DNA from: Ignavibacteriales bacterium
GTDB taxonomy: Bacteria > Bacteroidota > Ignavibacteria > Ignavibacteriales > Melioribacteraceae
Assembly: GCA_026390775.1 (NCBI GenBank)
Contig: JAPLFF010000008.1
Location: forward strand, 128,165 to 192,164
Reading direction: 5' to 3'
Length of the DNA: 64,000 nucleotides
The notes under the pieces are model-generated. The model did not search any database. It was given only the letters and a program-made list of their open reading frames with translations, and was not told where the DNA came from. This document shows positions 33,030 through 41,211 of this stretch, piece after piece. The position numbers and the translations under genes are program-made. Numbering within the stretch: the first letter of the stretch is position 1; each line of letters opens with the position of its first letter.

Positions 33030-34046
33030 TTATTTATTTTTTAAGTATTTAATTAATCCACCAATAGAATAAAATAAAACTGATTGCGAATTAAGATTGA
33101 GATTCCAAATTAATTTTCCATCTTTATTATCAATTTGAATTAAACCATTTACTTTTTCATTACCATCGGTTGCAATCCCGATTCTTTCGAGTGCGCGTTC
33201 AGTCCAAATCACATCAATTTTACTTCCCAGTACTTGAATCCTTGTGTCTGCTACCCGATTCATTTTGAACATTCCCCGCAGAGGATGGAATTTAATTTCT
33301 TTTTTGTTAAAAGCTTTTTCAAAATGCCCATTCAGCACCAGATCTTCGGGAGAATCAACTTCTATTTTTTGATCTTTTGTTATGAGCCAAATTACATCAG
33401 CAGTTTGTAATGCAAGATCGAGATCATGAGAAGAAAAGATAATTGATTTATTAAACTGTTTAATCAAATACCTGAGCATATTCAAAATTTCAATTCTGGT
33501 TGGGATATCGAGAAATGCAGTTGGTTCATCTAAAAGAATTATGGAAGTATCTTGGGCAAGAGCTCTTGCAATCATAACTTTTTGTTTGAACCCGTCGCTA
33601 AGTTCGCTAAACAATTTTTCTTTGTAAGGAGTTAAGCCGGTTATTTCTAAAACATTATTAATTACCTTATGATCCTTCCCGCTTAACATTCCCAGCCAAT
33701 TGTTGTGAGGATAACGACCCATACTAACAACAGAATGAACAGACACCTCTCCAATATTTAAATTATCAGTCAGCACAATGCTCAGGGCTTTTGCCAGTTG
33801 AGATCTTTCGTATGAATTGATTGATTTTCCATTTATAAAAAAATCACCTTTGATTGGTTTTTGAACTCCGGTTAAAGTTCTTAATAATGTTGATTTCCCA
33901 AAACCATTTTGTCCGAGCAGACAGATTAATTCTCCACTTTCAACTGACAGATTTAAATTATCTAACAATATTAAATCGGTAGATTTTTTTCTCTTATAAC
34001 CAATAGCTAAATCTTTTGTATATAATATTGTAGTGGATTCCATCAT
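33030..34046 (-). CDS. btuD: ABC transporter ATPase, cobalamin importer type
   Basis: About 338 residues from the ATG at 34046, which is 1 base after the permease stop; a longer frame starts at a TTG. The first 255 residues are the FecE/BtuD-type ATPase: Walker A GQNGFGKST, signature LSDGFKQKVMIARAL (the usual SGGQ is SDGF), Walker B IILLDEPTAFLD and the switch His in SSHDLD. An additional C-terminal part of about 80 residues (RIQVLG...) follows, which BtuD of Escherichia coli lacks. It is the last gene of the B12 riboswitch-controlled unit, so it powers vitamin B12 import. An iron-siderophore system would look similar; the riboswitch decides for cobalamin. Confidence 0.88.
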   Translation of the reverse strand: MMESTTILYTKDLAIGYKRKKSTDLILLDNLNLSVESGELICLLGQNGFGKSTLLRTLTGVQKPIKGDFFINGKSINSYERSQLAKALSIVLTDNLNIGEVSVHSVVSMGRYPHNNWLGMLSGKDHKVINNVLEITGLTPYKEKLFSELSDGFKQKVMIARALAQDTSIILLDEPTAFLDIPTRIEILNMLRYLIKQFNKSIIFSSHDLDLALQTADVIWLITKDQKIEVDSPEDLVLNGHFEKAFNKKEIKFHPLRGMFKMNRVADTRIQVLGSKIDVIWTERALERIGIATDGNEKVNGLIQIDNKDGKLIWNLNLNSQSVLFYSIGGLIKYLKNK

Positions 34047-34047
34047 A

Positions 34048-35100
34048 TTATTCCATTGCAAAAGAGTGTTTAACTTTTCTCTGTTGAATAATAATCCAGA
34101 TCACTACAGGTGCGCCAACAAGTGAAGTTACTACGTTAATTGGAATGGTCTGTTCGTGCCAGATTAATTGTGAGATGATATCACAAAGAAGTGCAAGAAT
34201 ACTTCCAACGAGGCAGACAGCTGGAATTAATATTTTATGATCGAACTCACCTAAAGTTTTTCTCGTAATATGCGGAACAGCTATTCCGATAAAAGCAATC
34301 GGACCGCAGAACGCAGTAATAACACCGCCGAGAATGCCAACAGCAATAACAATTAATAATCGTATTACTTTTATATTGACTCCCATGCTTATTGCATAAT
34401 TCTCTCCGAGCAAAAGAAGGTTCAATGATTTTGATAAAAGGAAAGCTATAACAAGACCGATTAAAATTATTGGGATTAGAAGGAATAAATCATTCCAGAT
34501 TACATTCCCAAAATTACCCATGCCCCATATTACATATCCTTGCAGATTTTCCGGCGAGCTAAAATATTTTAATATACTTTCCAACGCGCCGATTATATAT
34601 CCGAGCATCAAACCGAAAATTAGTAATGTAATATTGCTGCTTACTTTCTTTGAAACAAAAGTTATTAATAATAATATCACTGCCGCACCAATTCCAGCGG
34701 CAATAGTAATACCAATTTTATTTAATAATCCGCTTAAGAAAAACAGATTTATACCTATCGAACCGGCGGTTAATACTACTAACGCAACGCCAAAGCTCGC
34801 ACCGGAGCTTATCCCAAGAACAAATGGATCTGCCAACGGATTTCTAAAAAAAGTTTGCATTAATAATCCGCTAACCGAAAGAGCACTTCCCGCAAGAATT
34901 GCTGTTATTGCTTTTGGAATTCTAAATTCGATTATGATTGTATTCCAAACTGGATTTCCGGAAGATGAACCTGTTAATATGCTCAACGCTTCACTAAACG
35001 GTATTCTCACTGAACCAAGAACTATATCAAAAAAGAAAGATAGCCCTAGTAATAGAAAAAGAAATGCAGCAATATTTTTTTTTCTTTTTAGAATAGACAT
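34048..35100 (-). CDS. btuC: ABC transporter permease, cobalamin importer type
   Basis: 350 residues of the FecCD/BtuC family, with about ten membrane helices in the cytoplasmic membrane. Seen: the N-terminal RIPKAITAILAGSALSVSGLLMQ (residues 55-77 region), the loop NPLADPFVLGISSGASFG and near the C-terminus AFCGPIAFIGIAVPHITR, all diagnostic of the family. The start is 3 bases after the lipoprotein gene, and the ATPase gene follows at once. It forms the translocation path of the riboswitch-controlled importer. Confidence 0.92.
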   Translation of the reverse strand: MSILKRKKNIAAFLFLLLGLSFFFDIVLGSVRIPFSEALSILTGSSSGNPVWNTIIIEFRIPKAITAILAGSALSVSGLLMQTFFRNPLADPFVLGISSGASFGVALVVLTAGSIGINLFFLSGLLNKIGITIAAGIGAAVILLLITFVSKKVSSNITLLIFGLMLGYIIGALESILKYFSSPENLQGYVIWGMGNFGNVIWNDLFLLIPIILIGLVIAFLLSKSLNLLLLGENYAISMGVNIKVIRLLIVIAVGILGGVITAFCGPIAFIGIAVPHITRKTLGEFDHKILIPAVCLVGSILALLCDIISQLIWHEQTIPINVVTSLVGAPVVIWIIIQQRKVKHSFAME

Positions 35101-35103
35101 TAA

Positions 35104-36282
35104 TTATTCCGAAATTCTTTTATAATATTTGAATTTATATTCCCGCAATAGTTCAGGGTGAAATATTTTTATTAGATCACTTAATACCAGATCGCAATTG
35201 ATAACACCTGTTTCCCAATATTCATAAAAACCGAATTTGTTTAACGAAGCGTTGTTGTTATAAATATTTTTTGTACGGAACGCTTTAAATTTAGAATTAC
35301 GCGGATCATTTTTTAGAACATCACTTTGTTTATTCCAAAAAAGAACGTTCACCCAAAAATCAGCATCGTGAGCTTTTTCAAAAATTTGTTCATAATTCAG
35401 TTTAAGACTTCCTGTTGATTGATCTTGTTTCCACAAATATTCCGCACCTGCATCGTTTAATAATTTTGACATATAACTATTCCCGCCGGGTTCGTACCAA
35501 ACTCCTCCTAATTCTGCTTCGGTAAACACCGTAGGTCTGAAAGTAATATTTTGAGTAAGCTTGATCAGTTTGTTGTAACGTTCCGAAATACCATCAAAAA
35601 CATCGTTGGCTTCTTTTTCTTTATCGAAAAATGCTGCTATAAATTTTATCCATTCAGCTCTTGCCAAGGGAGAATTTTCTAAATGAAATGTCCCCGATGC
35701 AATATGAATTCCATTTTGAATTAGTTTTGGATCGCCATCAACATTTGGATTGCCATTACCATAAGTGAACAACAAATCAGGTTTGAGACTAAAAACTTTT
35801 TCAATATTTAGACTGCGAGAATCGCCAACTTCAGTAATTTTTCCGCTCTCAATTAATTCTCTTGCTTTTGCTGAACAGATATATTTTGAATTATCTACTG
35901 CGAGAATTTTGTCTGTCAGATTTAGTTTATCAAGAAATCCAACATAAATAGAAGTTAAAACTATTGCGGTATTGATAGGCGTCCTAATTACTTGTGCATG
36001 TTCATAACCTTTAGGGATACTAACATTTTTAGGAAGTAGGAGATATTGAAATATTTCTTTTCTGCTTATATCAGGGGCAAAAACATTAATTACTTTTGCA
36101 CTATCAAGATATTTTATTTCAAAACTTTTAGAGTATTCAATCTTTAACTGATCCTTGTAGATTGATTTATTGTTCTGTTTATTTTTAATTGAGTTGTCGG
36201 AAGTTTTTGAATCGGTACAAGAATTGAAGAAATAAATAAGACCAATAAGAATTACAATTCTAATATTTCTGAAAAGATTCAT
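35104..36282 (-). CDS. btuF: substrate-binding lipoprotein of the cobalamin importer
   Basis: 392 residues. Signal peptide with a lipobox (FFNSC, Cys22), so it is lipid-anchored in the periplasm. The mature part is a two-lobed helical-backbone binding protein of the BtuF/FepB class: VLTSIYVGFLDKLN, KVFSLKPDLLFTYG and GGNSYMSKLLNDAGAEYLW are typical. It is longer than the roughly 266-residue BtuF of Escherichia coli, as is common in Bacteroidota. First gene of the unit, about 125 bases downstream of the cobalamin riboswitch. No TonB-dependent B12 receptor gene lies with it. Confidence 0.85.
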   Translation of the reverse strand: MNLFRNIRIVILIGLIYFFNSCTDSKTSDNSIKNKQNNKSIYKDQLKIEYSKSFEIKYLDSAKVINVFAPDISRKEIFQYLLLPKNVSIPKGYEHAQVIRTPINTAIVLTSIYVGFLDKLNLTDKILAVDNSKYICSAKARELIESGKITEVGDSRSLNIEKVFSLKPDLLFTYGNGNPNVDGDPKLIQNGIHIASGTFHLENSPLARAEWIKFIAAFFDKEKEANDVFDGISERYNKLIKLTQNITFRPTVFTEAELGGVWYEPGGNSYMSKLLNDAGAEYLWKQDQSTGSLKLNYEQIFEKAHDADFWVNVLFWNKQSDVLKNDPRNSKFKAFRTKNIYNNNASLNKFGFYEYWETGVINCDLVLSDLIKIFHPELLREYKFKYYKRISE

Positions 36283-36407
36283 ATTACTTTAATCACTTTA
36301 AGAATTCAAAAAAAATCGCTGGTATAAAGTTTTAGAAGGATTTAAGTATGTTGTTAAGATATAAATCATTCTTAGCTTTTTTACCCGAAAGCATTCGATT
36401 AAACAAT

Positions 36408-36590
36408 AACGGCAGGTCTTCTGACTCGCTTCCTTTTACCGGCCTTCACATTCCTTAAATGGAACATTGACCAAGGTTGGTAAACAGTTTCGATGAAGCT
36501 TACAGCAGCGGGTACTGTTAAGGATTTTCACCTTATTCCCTTTTAACTCAATTGCAAGAAATGCAATGGACGACCATTATTTGTATGCGA
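36408..36590 (-). promoter_or_regulatory. cobalamin riboswitch
   Basis: On the minus strand the order of conserved blocks is that of the adenosylcobalamin element: GGGAATAAGGTGAAAATCC (36540-36522), the B12-box region GTACCCGCTGCTGTAAGC (about 36514-36497), and the closing GAGTCAGAAGACCTGCCG (36428-36411). It lies in the leader of the BtuF-C-D-like genes. When bound to the coenzyme it should switch off their expression; no strong terminator is visible in the remaining 125 bases, so control may act at translation. Confidence 0.93.
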
Positions 36591-36695
36591 AATATATATT
36601 TATCTTATTCTTCGAACAAATACTTTTAATTTCATCTTACTTTACTTCTTGCTTTTTTTTATTCAAAAGAAAAATGATCGATCGCTTTTTTGACT
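36591..36695. other. remaining non-coding part between riboswitch and kinase gene
   Basis: The gap between the importer and the histidine kinase (36283-36695) holds the riboswitch and about 105 further AT-rich bases. These should contain the promoter of the importer and the 3' end of the kinase transcript. I see no other structured element. Confidence 0.5.
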
Positions 36696-38318
36696 TTACA
36701 ATAATGGAAGCGTGAAAATAAATTTACTTCCTTTCCCGGGTATGCTTTCAATCCATATTTTACCATTGTTCCGTTCAACAAACTCTTTACATAGGATTAA
36801 TCCTAATCCAGATCCACTTTCGTTTTCTGTTCCGGTTTTAGAGCGAGTTAAGTCCAGCCTAAAAAGATTATCAATTGTATTTTGATCCATTCCAACGCCG
36901 GTATCTTGTACCCCGATTTGTACAGAAGTTCCTTGTCGAATTGCATGAACATTTATTGATCCACCTTTATGACTAAACTTAATTGCATTTGTTAAAAGAT
37001 TTCGCATCACTGTATTGAGCATATCTTCATCTGCAGTAACAAATAAATCGGATGCAATTTCGTGGAAAAGCTGAATCTGTTTTTTTTCTGCGGTCTTGCT
37101 TAAAAAAACTAAATTATCATCTACAATTTTCTTTAGTTCAATCTTTTGAGGATTAAACTCTATTCTTCCAGTTTGGGATCTTGACCAATGCAAAAGGTTT
37201 TGCAGTAAATGATGAGACATCTCGGCAGATTTTTTCATCTCCTGAATATAGAAAAGTCTTTCTTCATCAGAGAGATCAGAATAGTCAGAAAGCAATAAAT
37301 CAGAGAACCCAAGAATTGTTATGAAAGGATTTTTGAGATCGTGGGCAATGATCGAGAAAAATTTGTCTTTGGTTTGGTTGAGCTGCTTAAGTTCATCCGA
37401 ATATATTTTTATATCATCAGCACTTCTTTTTCTCTCTATTACCTGAGCAATTTGTTCCGATACGAAAGTTAGGATCTGCATTTCTGCTTCGCCATAGGCT
37501 TTTTCGTTTTCGTAATCTTGTACTACAATTACTCCAATAGTTTTGCCGCCAATTTTAAGAGGTACACCAAGCCAAACGGGTGATTGTGAACCGATTAATT
37601 CTATTTCTCCCGATTTTCTTAACTCGGTATCCTTTTGAAAATCAACAAGAACTGCTTGACCGGTTCTGAGAACATATTCTGTTAATCCTCTTCCTAGTTT
37701 TTTAGGTGGTAAAGGAGGATCGTACTCATCAACCCAATATGGAAAAGAAAGTTGTACATTTTTCTCATCATATAGAGCAATGTAAATATTTTTTACTTGC
37801 ATTAAAGAGGCGATAACTTGATGAATTTTTTTATAAAGGGCGTACATATCAGAAGCAGTATAAGCAGCTTCAGAGATTTCGAAAAGCGCTTCCCGAAGTA
37901 ATTCCGCTCTTTTACTTTCAGTAATATCAGATGCAATTGCAACCACAACATCTTTGTTCAAGTATCTCCCACGAGTAAGGCTGACCTTCTTGGGGAATAT
38001 CTCACCATTAAATCGTTTACCCCAAAACTCAAATTGCTGCGGTTTTCCAGAGAATGTTTTTTGAACGTGCCCAAATATTTGTTCCAAGTTGTTCAATCCC
38101 GGTGCAGAAAGGAACTCGGGAGTTTTACCAATAAAATAGTCGCGAGGATACCCGTACATCTTTACAGCACCATCGTTAACATCCAAGAATTTTCCATCTA
38201 TATCTTGAATATAGATTGCTTCTGTCACAGCATTGAATAATCCTCTATAAGATTCTTCAATTTCCTTCAATGCTTTTATATCAAGCGGAACGTTTTTACT
38301 ATTTTTTTTAGGAGCCAT
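36696..38318 (-). CDS. PAS-GAF sensor histidine kinase
   Basis: 540 residues from the ATG at 38318; a longer frame begins at a TTG that overlaps the GGAG ribosome site. Cytosolic: no membrane helix. Order: PAS (about 20-135), GAF (about 145-295, with GLTEYVLRTGQAVLV and LGVPLKIGGKTIGV), short coiled coil, HisKA with phospho-acceptor His326 in FFSIIAHDLKNPF, and HATPase with DTGVGMD and GSGLGL. No response regulator is adjacent, so it is an orphan whose partner is elsewhere. Ligands of the PAS and GAF domains cannot be told. Confidence 0.9.
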   Translation of the reverse strand: MAPKKNSKNVPLDIKALKEIEESYRGLFNAVTEAIYIQDIDGKFLDVNDGAVKMYGYPRDYFIGKTPEFLSAPGLNNLEQIFGHVQKTFSGKPQQFEFWGKRFNGEIFPKKVSLTRGRYLNKDVVVAIASDITESKRAELLREALFEISEAAYTASDMYALYKKIHQVIASLMQVKNIYIALYDEKNVQLSFPYWVDEYDPPLPPKKLGRGLTEYVLRTGQAVLVDFQKDTELRKSGEIELIGSQSPVWLGVPLKIGGKTIGVIVVQDYENEKAYGEAEMQILTFVSEQIAQVIERKRSADDIKIYSDELKQLNQTKDKFFSIIAHDLKNPFITILGFSDLLLSDYSDLSDEERLFYIQEMKKSAEMSHHLLQNLLHWSRSQTGRIEFNPQKIELKKIVDDNLVFLSKTAEKKQIQLFHEIASDLFVTADEDMLNTVMRNLLTNAIKFSHKGGSINVHAIRQGTSVQIGVQDTGVGMDQNTIDNLFRLDLTRSKTGTENESGSGLGLILCKEFVERNNGKIWIESIPGKGSKFIFTLPLL

Positions 38319-38596
38319 AATAAACTCCAAATTAGTGGATTTAAACTCAGATGAATATAGATTTTCGCTTTGTGATAAGCAAAGAGAAATACTAATTGGA
38401 TAATGTTCAGGATATTTGTTAATAAAACAGATCCATAAGCTGTATAAAGAATTTGGAAATGTTTACTAATTTTTACTCAACTTTAAATGAATGAACTTTT
38501 CGATAAGGACAATCATCAGATCAGTTTTAGAATTTCCTGGCATTCGAATAGAGTTATAGTTAAAACAGTTGTTTTTATTTCATTTGAAATAAATGG

Positions 38597-40117
38597 TCAA
38601 TTAGTTTGAACAATATCTCTTACTTTATCAGTTATAGTTCTAAAATCAATTTTACCACTGCCTGTTTTTGGCATTTCAGGTAAAACCACAAACTTGTAAG
38701 GTAAAGCAATACTCGGAAGTTGTTCAGACATTTTTTTCAAAATTGTTTTTTCATCTAGTGCTTGTGTAACTGCTGCAACAATTCTAGCGCCACGAATTGC
38801 ATCCGGTACTTCAACAACACAGCATTCAATTTCCGGTGGTAATAATTTTTCGAGAACGTCTTCAACTTTTATTAATGAAATCATTTCTCCGCCAATTTTC
38901 AAAAACCGTTTTAATCTTCCGACATGCCACAAATAACCATCAGGATCCATATAGCCCATATCACCTGTATCATACCAGCCATTACGAATGCTTAGAGAAG
39001 TTTGTTCAAAATCATCAAAGTAACCTTTCATAACATTATCACCTTTAACTAAAATTTTACCAATCTCACCAGATTTGCAAGCAGCACCGGTTTCATAATT
39101 CTCAACTCTAACTTGAACACCTTCAATAGTTCTGCCAACGCTTCCGGGTCTATTAAATTCAAAATTATTTACAGTAATAGCAGGACTGGTTTCTGTTGCA
39201 CCATATGCTTCAAGTAATACTTTATTGTGTCCTCTAATAAATCCTTCTCTTAGAGAATCAGGACATTTATCAGCCCCTGTTAAAAGAATTCGTACCGATT
39301 CAAAATCACCCGGTTTTGAATTTCGAAGATAACCCCAGAAGAATGTTGGTGTGCCGGCAACTAAAGTTGTTTTTTCTTCACGTATTATGTCGCAGATTTT
39401 TTTAAAGTCGAGTGGATTAGCATAAGTGACTATCGTCATTCCTATAGCCATCGGTACCCAAAGATTTGCTGTCTGTCCAAATGAATGAAAATACGGAAGG
39501 TTAGCCAGGAATATATCATCAGTTGAAAAAGCAAAAGCTTTTATAAGACTTTCATAATTAGAAGAAATATTTTTATGTGTAAGCTGAACTGCCTTTGGAT
39601 CTTTTTCACTGCCGCTTGTAAACAGTATTACCAATGTGTCGTCTTCATTTCCTTCATGAATACTTTTGAGTATCCTTTCTGTTGACGCACCTGCTTTAAT
39701 AGCGGCTCTTAATTTGTTAAATATAGTAACCGTCTTCATGATATCTTCGATGTAAACCATTCCTTCTATATGAGGACAATTAATTTTTTGACAAAGTGCT
39801 CTTGAAGTTATGATTGTTTTAAATGCACATTTTTTTTGAGCATACAGACAATTTAATCCAGCACCAGTTGAATAATTAATCATTACCGGAATTCGTCCGC
39901 TCATAAGAGTAGCAAGAACTGAAAGAACAGTTCCGGCGGAATTGGGCATCATGATACCTAAAAAACCCGCCGGATAATTTTGAAATTTCTTTGTGAGAAT
40001 CAAAGAACCGATGAGTGCCTTCTTGTATGTTACCCGGCGGTTAAGAGTTTTATCAATAATAGCGAGTTTTTTTTCATACTGTTTTGCAATTCTTACAAAC
40101 TGTTGATGAAATAACAT
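38597..40117 (-). CDS. acyl-CoA synthetase / AMP-binding ligase
   Basis: 506 residues from the ATG at 40117 (GGAG five bases upstream; an upstream in-frame GTG lies inside that site). It is an ANL-superfamily adenylating enzyme: motif A3 is FTSGSEKDPKAVQLTH, the aromatic/ATP region is LLEAYGATETSPA, GWYDTGDMG holds the Asp for ATP ribose, and the C-terminal domain ends with GSGKIDFRTI carrying the catalytic Lys. In length and pattern it resembles the synthetase half of Aas, the acyl-ACP ligase used to recycle lysophospholipids, but no acyltransferase domain is attached. Motif A3 differs from the usual SGTTGxPKG. Substrate likely a fatty acid; the acceptor (CoA or ACP) is open. Single gene between two gaps of over 200 bases. 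Confidence 0.82.
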   Translation of the reverse strand: MLFHQQFVRIAKQYEKKLAIIDKTLNRRVTYKKALIGSLILTKKFQNYPAGFLGIMMPNSAGTVLSVLATLMSGRIPVMINYSTGAGLNCLYAQKKCAFKTIITSRALCQKINCPHIEGMVYIEDIMKTVTIFNKLRAAIKAGASTERILKSIHEGNEDDTLVILFTSGSEKDPKAVQLTHKNISSNYESLIKAFAFSTDDIFLANLPYFHSFGQTANLWVPMAIGMTIVTYANPLDFKKICDIIREEKTTLVAGTPTFFWGYLRNSKPGDFESVRILLTGADKCPDSLREGFIRGHNKVLLEAYGATETSPAITVNNFEFNRPGSVGRTIEGVQVRVENYETGAACKSGEIGKILVKGDNVMKGYFDDFEQTSLSIRNGWYDTGDMGYMDPDGYLWHVGRLKRFLKIGGEMISLIKVEDVLEKLLPPEIECCVVEVPDAIRGARIVAAVTQALDEKTILKKMSEQLPSIALPYKFVVLPEMPKTGSGKIDFRTITDKVRDIVQTN

Positions 40118-40340
40118 TGTCACTCCATTTATTTTTTTGAGTTACAAATAACTAAAACAGTAATTCTATATCTATTACGGTACAATCAGTATAGATTTTA
40201 TCATACCAACTCAGGTTAGATAAAACATAGAGATGGACTAACCCAGTACCGCAAGACACATTTTTTTTCCCTCTAAGAATTGTAGGATCAATATGAGATT
40301 TTAATTTTAAGTTAGCAATAAGGGAAATCAGGAAAAAAAT

Positions 40341-41201
40341 TTAACCACCGGTAGCAAAACCAGGATACAATGTCATTCCGCCATCAACATAAATACTTGT
40401 TCCATTTATATAGTCCGCATAATCAGAAGCGAGCCATGCAGCAACTCTGCCAATGTCTTCAACTTCCCCGATACGTTTGTAAGGAATTAATTTCATCAAT
40501 TCATTATAAGCTTCCGGCGTATTCCATGCGCTGGTATTTATGGGCGTTCTTATTGCACCGGGAGAAATACTATTTACACGGATTCTAGATGGGGCAACTT
40601 CTTGAGCTATACTTTTCATCATCATCATAATTCCACCTTTAGAAGCCGCATAATTAACGTGACCTGCCCAAGGTATAACTTCGTGAACTGAACTTATGTG
40701 AATAATTTTTCCGGCAGCACACGAAATTTCGGGAATTATTCCCCTTCTTTTAAATTCCTTCACAGCTTCACGCGCACAAAGAAATTGTCCGGTTAGATTA
40801 ACACTAATTACCTTATTCCATTGATCGAGAGTCATTTCATCAAACGGCGCATCTCTTTGAAGTCCCGCATTATTGATTAAAATATCAATCGTGTTAAATT
40901 CCATAATCATTTTTGCGAACATTTCTTTAACATCATCTTCATTCGAAACATCCGCGTAATGTGCGTATGCATTTACTCCGCAATTTGTTTTTAATTGTTC
41001 GACAAGTTCAAACGCAGCTTTTTCATCGCCAACATAATTTACAACTACATCCGCTCCGGCTTTTGCAAGTTCAATTGCAACTCCTTTTCCAATACCTGAA
41101 TTAGCGCCTGTTACTAATGCTCTTTGTCCCTTTAGCATTTTTACTTCTGAACAAGCGGGCATTACTACTTGTGGTAATTTTTCATTTTTTTCGTTTGTCA
41201 T
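40341..41201 (-). CDS. short-chain dehydrogenase, glucose 1-dehydrogenase type
   Basis: 286 residues. Classical SDR fold: cofactor motif TGANSGIG, NNAG, catalytic Ser-Tyr-Lys in HISSVHE and YAASKGG, and a C-terminal GTSIYVDGGMTLYPGF as in the bacterial glucose 1-dehydrogenases. About 25 extra residues precede the fold and are not a signal peptide. RBS AGAGGATTTT precedes the ATG. The gene follows the GH63 glucosidase gene by 10 bases, which makes oxidation of the freed glucose a natural guess; other sugars or alcohols are possible because the family is broad. Confidence 0.82.
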   Translation of the reverse strand: MTNEKNEKLPQVVMPACSEVKMLKGQRALVTGANSGIGKGVAIELAKAGADVVVNYVGDEKAAFELVEQLKTNCGVNAYAHYADVSNEDDVKEMFAKMIMEFNTIDILINNAGLQRDAPFDEMTLDQWNKVISVNLTGQFLCAREAVKEFKRRGIIPEISCAAGKIIHISSVHEVIPWAGHVNYAASKGGIMMMMKSIAQEVAPSRIRVNSISPGAIRTPINTSAWNTPEAYNELMKLIPYKRIGEVEDIGRVAAWLASDYADYINGTSIYVDGGMTLYPGFATGG

Positions 41202-41211
41202 AAAATCCTCT

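Noticed and set aside
34520..35125. 201-codon open frame on the plus strand
   Set aside because: Antisense to the permease gene; its composition mirrors the membrane protein on the other strand.
38575..38592. Hairpin after the acyl-CoA-synthetase-like gene as terminator
   Set aside because: The 8-bp stem is AT-rich and is followed on the minus strand by A residues, not a T-run.
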